A DNA stretch of 64,000 bases from Antennarius striatus. Taxonomy: Eukaryota; Chordata; Actinopteri; Lophiiformes; Antennariidae. Both the position numbers and the translations under genes were made by a program. Under the pieces are notes generated by a model, which was not told where the DNA came from, searched no databases, and saw nothing but the letters and a program-made list of their open reading frames with translations. Of the stretch, positions 49,103-60,198 are shown in pieces; position 1 is the first letter of the stretch, and every line of letters starts with the position of its first letter. The stretch covers positions 11,365,001 to 11,429,000 of the forward strand of contig NC_090785.1 in the NCBI RefSeq assembly GCF_040054535.1, in the 5' to 3' direction.

Positions 49103-51463
49103 CTCCTCAGAATTACACCTCCTGTCAGGGAGCACCAGAGTGTTAGCGTTGCTTCCTGGTACAATAGTAGATCCAATACTCATTCTAGGTCCAACTAACA
49201 TGTAGCGTTTGTCTCCAGATCTGTACTGGATGCTATGACACAGTGTCCCATCATAATTAGTCTCTTGGAGATATTTAGAAGTATACTCTGTGGTGCTTTT
49301 TGAACACTGCATTGCAATCAGCACGATGATACTGATGACAAAAAGAAGTGAAACTGAGCCCAGAGTTATCATCAGATAAAGAGTCACATTATTCTCCTCC
49401 TCATCCTTTGCAGAACTTTCCACATCAGAAGCAGCAAAAGCCTCTTTGGGCTCCACAACTCTGACAATCACAGTAGCTGTTGCTGACAGGGAAACGTTCC
49501 CATTGTCTTTCACCAGTATGACAACTTTGTGCTCAGCCTCGTCCGTCTCTGTGAATGAGCGAAGGGTTCTGATCTGTCCTGTATAGCGGTCCAAACCAAA
49601 CAGACTGTGGTCAGTCACCTCCTGCAGTGAAAACAGCAACCAGCCGTTATATCCTATATCAGCGTCATAGGCTCTGACTTTAGTCACCAAGTGTCCTGCG
49701 TTCACATTGCGGGGAATCTCCTCCACACCTTCAGCAGAACCGTTGGAGCTGACTGGATACAGGATGACTGGAGCGTTGTCGTTCTGATCCAGAATGAACA
49801 CGTTCACTGTCACGTTGCTGCTCAGGGACGGAGTTCCACCATCTGTGGCCACAACTTGGAACTGGAACGTCTTCAGGGTCTCAAAGTCAAAACTTTTTAG
49901 AGCCAAAATCTCTCCACTATCACTATTTATATTTAGAAATGAAGTGATTTTATTGTCTTTGCTTCCATCTCTGAGGATGTGATATGAAATGAGAGCATTA
50001 TCATTCTCATCGCGATCTGAAGCTTTGACAGAAAGCACAGAGACTCCTGGATCGTTCCCCTCAGTCACATAGAAAGTATAAGGACTCAGTGTAAACTCTG
50101 GACTGTTGTCATTCACATCTGACACCACAACACTTATTGTCTTTTCAGATGATAATGGAGGCTGACCAGCATCTTTTGCAGATACTGTCAGGTCATATTG
50201 TGACTGTTTCTCTCTGTCCAGAGGAGATTTAGTGACTAATGAATACATTTTATCCTTTGTGGATGGAGTTAGCATAAAGGGAACATTCTCATCCATCGAA
50301 CAAATAACTTTTCCATTGAGACCAGAGTCCAGGTCATTTACACTGATGAGGGCAACTGTTGTTCCAGGTCTGGAATCTTCAGGAATGGAGCTTGAGAATG
50401 AGGTCACTTCAATCTCAGGTGCATTATCATTAATGTCGACTATTTTAATTATCACACTTTTCTCTGTTGTCAGAGGAACCGAGCCTTTATCTGATGCTTC
50501 AATTTCAACGACATAAATATCTTTGTCCTCATAATCTATAGAGCCTTTGACAATTAGGTCGCCTGTTAATGTATGTAAATCAAAAAGTTTTAGCATGTTT
50601 TTATTCATACTGTTACTAAATGAATAGATTACTTCTCCATTCAGTCCATCATCTAAATCAGTTGCATTCACTTGTATGACTGTTGTCCCTACTGGAACAT
50701 TTTCATGCAGCATAACAGAATAAGCATCTTCAGTAAAGACAGGTGCGTTATCATTAACATCTAAAACATTTATTAGAATATTCATGTTACCAGATTTAGG
50801 AGGTTTACCTCCATCCAGTGCGGTCAGCACTAAGGAGTGACTTCCTGCTGCTTCCCTGTCTAAAGACTTTTGAACAACCAATATCGGAATTCTGTCACCG
50901 TCCCCTCTGTCCTTAACTTCCAAACGGAAATGATCGTTCGGACTTAATCTATATTGCTGCACAGAGAAAGAACCACTGTCTGGGTCCCGTGAAGGTTTCA
51001 GCTGAAATCGTGCTCCGGGTAGAACAGACTCGGAAATATCCAGCCTTTTCTCGTCTTCAGGGAATCCTGGCGGATGATCGTTAATATCCATCACCTCTAC
51101 TTCTACATAATGTACCTCCAGTGGATTTTCAAGCACCGTTTTCAGATTGATTAAACACGTACTGCTTTGCGCACACACCTCTTCTCTGTCAATCTTCCGA
51201 CTCACGTAAAGGATGCCGTCGTTTTGGTTCACATGAAACAGCGGATCCGCAGAGGCAGAAACAATCCGATACTTCCTGGCCTTCAGGGTGTTTTTATCTA
51301 TTCCAAGATCTTTTGCGATATTTCCAACAACAGTTCCTTCATTAACTTCCTCAGAGAGTGAATATCTGATTTGCGCAGAGACAACGCTCCACAAAAGAAC
51401 CGCAACAACGCAGCCGAACAGGAATCCACGCGTCGCTCGTCTGTCGCGTTTTCTTTGTTCCAT
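49103..51463 (-). CDS. pcdh2g: E11: clustered protocadherin variable exon (expanded group)
   Basis: This encodes 787 residues from the ATG at 51461-51463. EC2 carries [13 protein letters not shown] and DRGDGDRIP, like E7, including the RGD. EC3 has a private form, [11 protein letters not shown], with LHENVPVG and KNMLKLFDL. It has the most private changes in the normally uniform 3' part: [42 protein letters not shown] and a tail ending RRCNSEE. All keep the frame. It shares both flanks with E5. The CX5C and calcium linkers are intact, so it is presumably functional. Confidence 0.93.
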
Positions 51464-52799
51464 GGTCACACCCGATACCACCAGTTATCAGTCACAAAAT
51501 ATTACTCGCGTAATACTGCAACAATCAAAAACTCCACGTTGGAAAATATTCGTCACTCTTTTCAAACCTCAGTCATATTTCTCATACCAGCAGCAAAATC
51601 AAAAGCGTCTGACCGAACATCGCACCGAGAATCTCCGCGGAGGAGGATCCAAAGCGGTTCTACATCAACGACGTGCTGGGTTTTCTCATTACACTGACAC
51701 CATGCGATGTACATTATGTCTGCAGAAAGTAACTTGCCAGGCCAACATTAGCTCAATGCAATTTGTTTGAACTGCTTGAGATGGTTTGCTCATCTCAAGC
51801 AGTACCTGAGTGAGTGGACACAGTACCAAATAAAAACTACTGTACTAGTATTTAAGAGCATTTCCTTAAATTGTGTATATTCTTATATAATTTGTATAAT
51901 TTAAGGATATGAATCAAACAGAAATATGTTCACTGTGGTTTGTGACATAATATATTTATGGCGTATATCCGGAAGTATTTTCAGCACCAAAGACAGTGAT
52001 CATCAGTAACAACTGTCCAGCTTCTTTTGATAGTTTCACACATAAGCAGTTAAAAAATACTAATCACAGGTCAACAAAATGAGATTTTAACTTGATGTAT
52101 TATGTCACACTTCATTGTATTTCTAATCTTTTAATATTATGACTGTTTATGGAGCAAATACATGATGCTAGAGAATGTTTGTGTATATAAATCAGCCAGT
52201 ATGCTTTGGTTAAGAAATGAGCCACCTTAATTTCATCCAAACATGTTTGTATATTTAGTTAAAAAAAATAGAATACAAGTAAAAGGGTGAAAAGCAGGTG
52301 GAAAAATCATGTAAAAGCATGAACATTGATGGTTTTCATTATGTTTCATTGTTTGTATTTCCCTCCCCAGGTTGAACTGTACACTGACGGAAACTAAGCA
52401 AAGATAAAATGTGTAACTTTCCGTGGAAAATGACTGGCAACAACTGATGTTCAAAAACACTTAATGGGTCCAAAAAGACCGATAAGTGAATCAGGAGAAT
52501 TTGCTGCCATAACTGAATGGATTTTCCAGACTGACAGTAAAAACGGAAGATTAATTTGTCAGAACACTTTATAATCCAGTGATTTTCTAAAGGGGGTTCA
52601 TATTATAATCCCGAAGAATGACACTAGGAAAAACATTACTTCTTCACATTACATACTGAAATGCAATTTATACCTCCAGATGAGAAAAGAAAATCAAGCA
52701 AAACCATCTGCAAAATGGCTTGCTTTAGCAAGTACTGGACATTAAGGGCTATCAGTGTGAGCATAAACAATTTAGGGTTACAAAATAATCACTCCTTAC
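51464..52799. other. Spacer between E11 and E12, type B copy 3
   Basis: At about 1.34 kb this is the shortest B copy. It lacks the roughly 420 bp middle segment of copies 1 and 2 and has neither of the copy 2 inserts nor the SINE of copy 4. Confidence 0.65.
51691..51708 (-). promoter_or_regulatory. CSE/CTCF-like promoter element of E11
   Basis: A perfect acactgacaccatgcgat lies about 228 bp upstream of the ATG. The second box ggaggaggatccaaa is at 51639-51653. Confidence 0.82.
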
Positions 52800-55160
52800 C
52801 TCCTCAGAAGTACCCCTCCTGTCAGGGAGCACCAGAGTGTTAGCGTTGCTTCCTGGTACAATAGTAGATCCAATACTCATTCTGGGTCCAACTAACATGT
52901 AGCGTTTGTCTCCAGATCTGTACTGGATGCTGTGACACAGTGTCCCATCATAATTAGTCTCTTGGAGATATTTAGAAGTATAGTCTGTGCTGCTTTTTGA
53001 ACACTGCATTGCAATCAGCACGATGATACTGATGACAAAAAGAAGTGAAACTGAGCCCAGAGTTATCATCAGATAAAGAGTCACATTATTCTCCTCATCC
53101 TCCTTTGCAGAACTTTTCACATCAGAAGCAGCAAAAGCTTCTTTGGGCTCCACAACTCTGACCATCACAGTAGCTGTTGCTGACAGGGAAACGTTCCCAT
53201 TGTCTTTCACCAGTATGACCAGTTTGTGCTCAGCCTCGTCTGTCTCTGTGAATGAGCGAAGGGTTCTGATCTGTCCTGTATAGCGGTCCAAACCAAACAG
53301 ACTGTGGTCAGTCACCTCCTGCAGTGAAAACAGCAACCAGCCGTTATATCCTATATCAGCGTCATAGGCTCTGACTTTAGTCACCAAGTGTCCTGCGTTC
53401 ACATTGCGGGGAATCTCCTCCACACCTTCAGCAGAACCATTGGAGCTGACTGGATACAGGATGACTGGAGCGTTGTCGTTCTGATCCAGAATGAACACGT
53501 TCACTGTCACGTTGCTGCTCAGGGATGGAGTTCCACCATCTGTGGCCACAACTTGGAACTGGAACGTCTTCAGGGTCTCAAAGTCAAAACTTTTTAGAGC
53601 CAAAATCTCTCCACTATCACTATTTATATTTAGAAATGAAGTGATTTTATTGTCTTTGCTTCTGTCTCTGAGGATGTGATATGAAATGAGAGCATTATCA
53701 TTCTCATCATGATCAGAAGCTTTGACAGAAAACACAGAGACTCCTGGATCGTTCCCCTCAGTCACATAGAAAGTATAAGGACTCAGTGAAAACTCTGGAC
53801 TGTTGTCATTCACATCTGACACCACAACACTTATTGTCTTTTCAGATGATAACGGAGGCTGACCAGCATCTTTTGAAAGTATTGTCAGGTCATATTGTGA
53901 CTGTTTCTCTCTGTCCAGAGGAGATTTAGTGACTAATGAATACATTTTGTCTTCTAAGGATGGAGTTAACATAAAGGGAACATTCTCATCCATAGAACAA
54001 ATAACTTTTCCATTGAGACCAGAGTCCAGGTCATTTACACTGATGAGGGCAACTGTTGTTCCAGGTCTGGAATCTTCAGGAATGGAGCTTGAGAATGAGG
54101 TCACTTCAATCTCAGGTGCATTATCATTAATGTCAACTATTTTAATTATCACACTTTTCTCTGTTGTCAGAGGTGCTAAACCTTTATCTGATGCCTCAAT
54201 TTCAACTACATATCGATCTTTCTCCTCATAATCTATTGAACCTTTAACGGTCACTTGTCCTGTAGATGGATTTACATCAAATAGCTTCAATATGTTTTTG
54301 TTCATACTGTTACTAAATGAATAAATTACTTCTCCATTCAGTCCATCATCTAAATCAGTTGCATTCACTTGTATGACTGTTGTCCCTACTGGAACATTTT
54401 CATTCAGCATAACAGAATAAACGTCTTCAGTAAAGACAGGTGCGTTATCATTAACATCTAAAACATTTATTAGAATATTCATGTTACCAGATTTAGGAGG
54501 TTTACCTCCATCCAGTGCGGTCAGCACTAAGGAGTGACTTCCTGCTGCTTCCCTGTCTAAAGACTTTTGAACAACTAATATCGGAATTCTACCATCTTCA
54601 CCTCTATCTTTAACTTCCAAACGGAAGTGATCATTTGGGCTTAATTTATATTGCTGTACAGAGAAAGAACCACTGTCTGGATCAATTGAGGGTTTCAGCT
54701 GAAATCGTGCTCCAGGCAACACGGACTCCGAAATTTCGAATATTTTCTCTCTTTCCGGGAACGATGGAGAATGATCGTTAATATCCATCACCTCCACACC
54801 TACATAATGTACCTCCAGCGGATTTTCAAGCACCGTTTTCAGATTGATGAAACACGTACTGCTTTGCGCACACACCTCTTCTCTGTCAATCTTCCGACTC
54901 ACGTAAAGGATGCCGTCGTTTTGGTTCACATGAAACAGCGGATCCGCAGAGGAAGAAACAATCCGATACTTCCTGGCCTTCAGGGTGTTTTTATCAATTC
55001 CAAGATCTTTTGCGATATTTCCAACAACAGTTCCTTCATTAACTTCCTCAGAGAGTGAATATCTGATTTGCGCAGAGACAACGCTCCACAAAAGAACCGC
55101 AACAACGCAGCCGAACAGGAATCCACGCGTCGCTCGTCTGTCGCGTTTTCTTTGTTCCAT
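52800..55160 (-). CDS. pcdh2g: E12: clustered protocadherin variable exon (expanded group)
   Basis: This encodes 787 residues from the ATG at 55158-55160. EC1 has TCFINLKTV (L to F). EC2 has [22 protein letters not shown] (R to I) and [11 protein letters not shown]3 has [11 protein letters not shown] and [10 protein letters not shown], the same combination as E7 apart from one residue. EC4 has the private [11 protein letters not shown]5 ASDHDEN and [10 protein letters not shown]6 VMVRVVEP (as E10), and KEDEENN precedes the membrane. It ends RRGTSEE at donor GTAAGG. It is the only exon with B-type sequence on both sides and it borders the diverged E13. Confidence 0.94.
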
Positions 55161-55408
55161 GGTCACACCCGATACCACCAGTTATCAGTCACAAAATATT
55201 ACTCGAGTAATACGACCACAATGAAATACTCCACGTTGGAAAATGTTCACCATCCTTTTCAAACCTCAGTCATCATTTAAATATTTCTCATGTCAGCAGC
55301 AAAACAAAAAACGTCTGAACGAACGTCGCACTGAGAATCTCTGCGAAGGAGGATCCAAAGCGGTTCTACATCAACGACGTGCTGGATTGTTTGTTTGTTT
55401 TTTTCATT

Positions 55409-55426
55409 ACACTGACACCAAGCGAT
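55409..55426 (-). promoter_or_regulatory. CSE/CTCF-like promoter element of E12
   Basis: acactgacaccaagcgat lies about 249 bp upstream of the ATG. It has the A-type core AAGCG in an otherwise B-type promoter. The second box gaaggaggatccaaa is at 55345-55359. Confidence 0.8.
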
Positions 55427-56330
55427 GGACATTATGTCTGCAGAACATAAACTGTCAGGACAAAATTAGCTCAATGTAATGTTTGTCTGTATTTATGGTT
55501 TGCTCATCACAAGCAGTACCTGAGTGAGTGAACACATTACCAAATAAAAACTACAAAAAATTAAGAGCATATTCTTACATTGTGTAAATGCGTTTTGTCC
55601 ATGTTATTTTGGAATATGGATCAAACAGAAATATGATCGCTGTGGTTTGAGAGGTATTTTTAAGACGTATTGAAAGAAGCTTTTTCAGCACCATGGACAG
55701 TGATCATCAGTCACATCTGTCCAGCTTCTTTTGATTTGTTTCCCATTTAAACAGATTTAAAAATATATAATCACAGGCCAACAAAAGGAGAATTTAACTT
55801 TATTATATCACACTACATTGTATTTCTGATCTTTTACTACTTTGACTCTTTATAATGTAAATGCATGCTGTTAGAGTACATTTGTGTTTTTAAATCAGCC
55901 GGTAGAGCTTGACTAACAAATGAGCCACCATAATTTTATCCAAATAAACCTGTTTGTATATGAGGTTTAAAGGAATAAACAGCATTCAAATAAAAACATG
56001 AAAATCAACTGGGAAAATCATATAAAAACATGAAAATTGAGGGTTTCTATTATGTTTCATTGTTTGCATTTCCCTCCCCAGGTTGAACCGTATACTGATA
56101 GAAACCAAGCAAAGATAAAATACGTAATATTCCATGGAAAGTGATGGCCAACAGTTGATGTTGAAAAACACTGCATGGGTCCCAGAAACTTATATTTGAT
56201 TACACTCAGGAGTATGTGCTGCCACAAATGAATGGCTTTCTCCAAGAATTTTTATCTTCTGAATCAGTTCATACTATAATCCCTAAGAATGACACTGACA
56301 AAAACATTACTAGTTCATATTACATATTGA

Positions 56331-56699
56331 GGGTGGCATGGTGGTGCAGTGGGTAGCGCTGTTGCCTCACAACACAGCGCGTCCAGGTTCGAGTCCCGCT
56401 CTGTGCGGAGTTTGCATGCTTTCTCCGTGTCTGCGTGTGTACGGTTCTCCGGTTTCCTCCCACCTCCAAAAAGCATGTGCTTCAGGTTGATTGGCCGTTC
56501 CAAATTGCCCGTAGGAGTGAGTGAGTGTGTGTGTGTGTGTGTCTGTATGTCTATATGGCTCCACAGTGCACTGGCGTCGTGCCCGGAGTGTCCCCCGCCT
56601 CACGTCCTATGCCAGCTGGGATAGGCTCCAGCTTCCCATGACCCGCTACGGCAGATACAGCGGCGGTACATGAAAATGAATGAATGAATGAATGAATGA
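56331..56699 (+). mobile_element. tRNA-derived SINE
   Basis: The left end has an RNA polymerase III A box (tggtgcagtgg, 56342-56352) and a perfect B box (ggttcgagtcc, 56386-56396), both tRNA-like. The body contains the phrases gtttcctccca and gctgggataggctccag, common in percomorph fish repeats, and the tail is (TGAA)n. A perfect 12 bp target duplication, attacatattga, flanks it at 56319-56330 and 56700-56711. Other B spacers retain the uninterrupted site. Confidence 0.85.
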
Positions 56700-56853
56700 A
56701 TTACATATTGAAATGTACTTTACACCCCCAGATAATTTTAAAAAAAAATCAGTAAAACAATCTGCAAAGTGGCTTACTATGTAAAGGACTGGAGATAAAG
56801 GACTGTCAGTGCGAGCAAAAACTATTTAGGGTTACAAAATAATCACTCCTTAC

Positions 56854-59217
56854 CTCCTCAGCAGTACCTCTCCTGTCAGGGAGCACCAGAGTGTTAGCAT
56901 TGCTTCCTGGTACAATAGTAGATCCAATACTCATTCTGGGTCCAACTAACATGTAGCGTTTGTCTCCAGATCTGTACTGGATGCTGTGACACAGTGTCCC
57001 ATCATAATTAGTCTCTTGGAGATATTTAGAAGTATAGTCTGTGCTGCTTTTTGAACACTGCATTGCAATCAGCACGATGATACTGATGACAAAAAGAAGT
57101 GAAACTGAGCCCAGAGTTATCATCAGATAAAGAGTCACATTATTCTCCTCCTCATCCTTTGCAGAACTTTTCACATCAGAAGCAGCAAAAGCCTCTTTGG
57201 GCTCCACAACTCTGACAATCACAGTAGCTGTTGCTGACAGGGAAACGTTCCCATTGTCTTTCACCAGTATGACCAGTTTGTGCTCAGCCTCGTCTGTCTC
57301 TGTGAATGAGCGAAGGGTTCTGATCTGTCCTGTATAGCGGTCCAAACCAAACAGACTGTGGTCAGTCACCTCCTGCAGTGAAAACAGCAACCAGCCGTTA
57401 TATCCTATATCAGCGTCATAGGCTCTGACTTTAGTCACCAAGTGTCCTGCGTTCACATTGCGGGGAATCTCCTCCACACCTTCAGCAGAACCGTTGGAGC
57501 TGACTGGATACAGGATGACTGGAGCGTTGTCGTTCTGATCCAGAATGAACACGTTTACTGTCACGTTGCTGCTCAGGGACGGAGTTCCACCATCTGTGGC
57601 CACAACTTGGAACTGGAACGTCTTCAGGGTCTCAAAGTCAAAACTTTTTAGAGCCAAAATGTTTCCACTTTCACTATTTATATTAAGAAATGATGCAAAT
57701 TTATTAACTTCACTTGCCTGTCTGAAAATCTGATATGAAATGAGAGCATTATCACTTTCATCATGATCAGAAGCTTTCACTGAAAACACTGGGACCCCAG
57801 GGATGTTGTTTTCAATTACATAAAATACATAAGGGCTTGATGAAAACTTTGGCCTGTTGTCATTCACATCTAACACCACAACACTTATTGTCTTTTCAGT
57901 TGAAAATGATGGTAGACCGGTGTCTTTTGCGGTAATGGTCACATCATATCGGGATATTTCTTCCCTATCTAACTGTGATCTGGTAACAACAGCATATATA
58001 TTTTCTTGCAACGATGGAGATAATGTGAACGGGACATCTCCACTTATGGTACAAATTACTTTTCCATTTATTCCAAAGTCTATATCATGGACACTAATCA
58101 GGGCCACTGTTGTTCCTATTTTAGCATCCTCTGTAACGGAGCTAGAGAAAGATGTCACCTCTATCTCAGGTGCATTATCATTAACATCAATAATAGTTAT
58201 CAGAACACTTTTGTCTGTTGTTAGTGGAGCTTGCCCTTCATCAGATGCCTGTATATCAACTTCATAAGTTTTACATTCCTCGAAATCTATCTGACCGGTT
58301 ACTTTAATTTCCCCAGTGTTTGCATCTATACTGAATAAATTCATTATTTTTGAATCAGCTTCTTTGCCAAATGAGTAAATGACCTCACCATTTGCACCCT
58401 GGTCCATGTCTGTTGCATTTACTTGAATCACAATAGTCCCAACGGGAACATTTTCTTTGAGCGTGGCAGAATACTGTTCTTTAGTAAAAACTGGTGAGTT
58501 GTCATTTACGTCAAGTACATCCACAATAATTTCTATCGTGCCAGATTTCGCGGGTTTTCCTCCATCAACGGCGGTCAGACGCAGATTATGCCTCTCAGCT
58601 GTTTCTCTGTCCAGCTGTTTTTGCAAAACCAGAAACGGTACTTTTCGGTCTTCACCTCTATCTTTCACTTCTAATCTGAAATAGTCGTTCATGCTGAGTT
58701 TATATTGTTGAATGGAGAACTGGCCTACATCAGGGTCTCTTGCAGCCTGTAGTTGAAATCTGGCTCCTGGCAAGGCCGACTCAGAAATCTCAAGCCTTTT
58801 TTCTTTTTCTAGAAAAATAGGGTTGTGGTCATTTATATCAAGTACTTCCACTGCAACATAGTGGATCTCTAACGGGTTTTCTAGCACTGTTTTCAAATTG
58901 ATCAGACATGGACTGCTCCGGTCGCACACCTCCTCCCTATCTATTTTTCTTTTCACAAACAACACGCCATCATTTTGATTCACCTGGAAAAGGGGTTCAG
59001 TCGAGCCTGTTACAATGCGATATTTTCTGTCTTTGAGTGCACGCTTATCAAGTCCCAAATCTTTGGCTATATTTCCCACGATCGTTTCTTCCGGAACCTC
59101 CTCAGATATTGAATATCTGATCTGAGCAGAAGCTCCACTCCATAGAATATCCAAAGCAACCATGAAAGCAAACAAACTCCACGGCTTCCTCCATGATATG
59201 CGTCTCCTTTGTTCCAT
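56854..59217 (-). CDS. pcdh2g: E13: clustered protocadherin variable exon, diverged lineage
   Basis: This encodes 788 residues. The signal peptide ([20 protein letters not shown]), EC1 ([22 protein letters not shown]5C as CDRSSPC) and EC2-EC4 are clearly diverged from E3-E12 and closer in style to E1 ([27 protein letters not shown]). From within EC5 ([20 protein letters not shown]) it switches to the shared sequence, including the [13 protein letters not shown] cassette of E5 and E9, then the uniform 3' third. It ends RRGTAEE, as E1 does, at donor GTAAGG. The downstream intron start matches E6, E8 and E12, so homology continues past the exon. Confidence 0.94.
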
Positions 59218-60198
59218 AATTGAAAAGCGATGGGGAACTATCCAGAAACCCCCTTGATATACAAACGAGGCTTAGTGCTTCTTGTTTCACAAGGATGGCC
59301 AAAATCCTTCTCAACAAAAATCGTACAAAGTGTTCCGCTCCTTTTGCTGCCAGACGCGATCGTGCGTTGCACAACGCTCTGAGAAAAATGCAAAGACTTG
59401 GCTCAAATAAAGCTTCTGACGTAAAATGTGGCCAGACACAGAATCATTGAAAGACACTGACACCTAGTGGTCACTTTGACACACAACAAGCATTTTCTGC
59501 ACATTATTTAAAATATGGACGCTATTATAAATTGAATCTTCAGTCCATATATGAGCGTAGAAGAACGGGACGTTATTACCTGTCATAGTATTGGTCATAA
59601 CATATGAATATCAAACAAGTGACGGCAATAAATCATTTAATGGATGACACTTATCCATAACTGACGACTGTGAAATACATTTGTAAGTAATATTCTGTAA
59701 ACACACATCGTATTGATGTTGTATTATTCTAATATCTTCATTGGATTGTATTTTATGAAATAAACAAATATTTTTGTGTAGTTTCTCATTTTTAGTATTA
59801 TTCTCTTTTGTTATTATTTTTCTTTTTCATTAACTTCTTTTTTATTATTATTATTGTTGTTGTTTTTCTTGTTCTTCATTGTGATAGTTGAGCTCACTCC
59901 TGCTAGTATCTTATCCTTACTTTAGTAAACTCAAGTATCTATTTATTTAATTGTGTATTTACTGTATTCATTTATTTACATGCGTACGGACGCATGTATG
60001 TATGTATTCATACAGTACATACATCGGTGAAAACAAATTAATGCCATCCATGTATGCTGTAGAAGCTATAATAAGTTTGTGTATAGGTGGAAAGTTTAGC
60101 TCGGCTGCTTGAATTAGAATTGACATGATTGACTTAATCTTTTTTCTAAACATCTTAGAAAATTCTAAAAATCATAAAATATTGGATATTAATCTTAC
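59218..60198. other. Spacer between E13 and E14
   Basis: This contains the E13 promoter and AT-rich, T-run-rich sequence around 59770-59880. I recognise no repeat element or further exon. Confidence 0.6.
59454..59471 (-). promoter_or_regulatory. CTCF-like promoter element of E13
   Basis: The + strand acactgacacctagtggt gives ACCACTAGGTGTCAGTGT on the coding strand, very close to the CTCF core CCACTAGGTGGCAG. It lies about 237 bp upstream of the ATG, in the same orientation as all the other copies. Confidence 0.82.

Larger units (their letters stand above)
55161..56853. other. Spacer between E12 and E13, type B copy 4
   Basis: Without the SINE and its duplicated target this would be about 1.31 kb, almost the length of copy 3, and the two match by eye. 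The E13-proximal end matches the 3' flanks of E6, E8 and E12. Confidence 0.7.

Noticed and set aside
56349-56624. A 91-codon frame in the E12-E13 spacer
   Set aside because: It lies wholly within the SINE.
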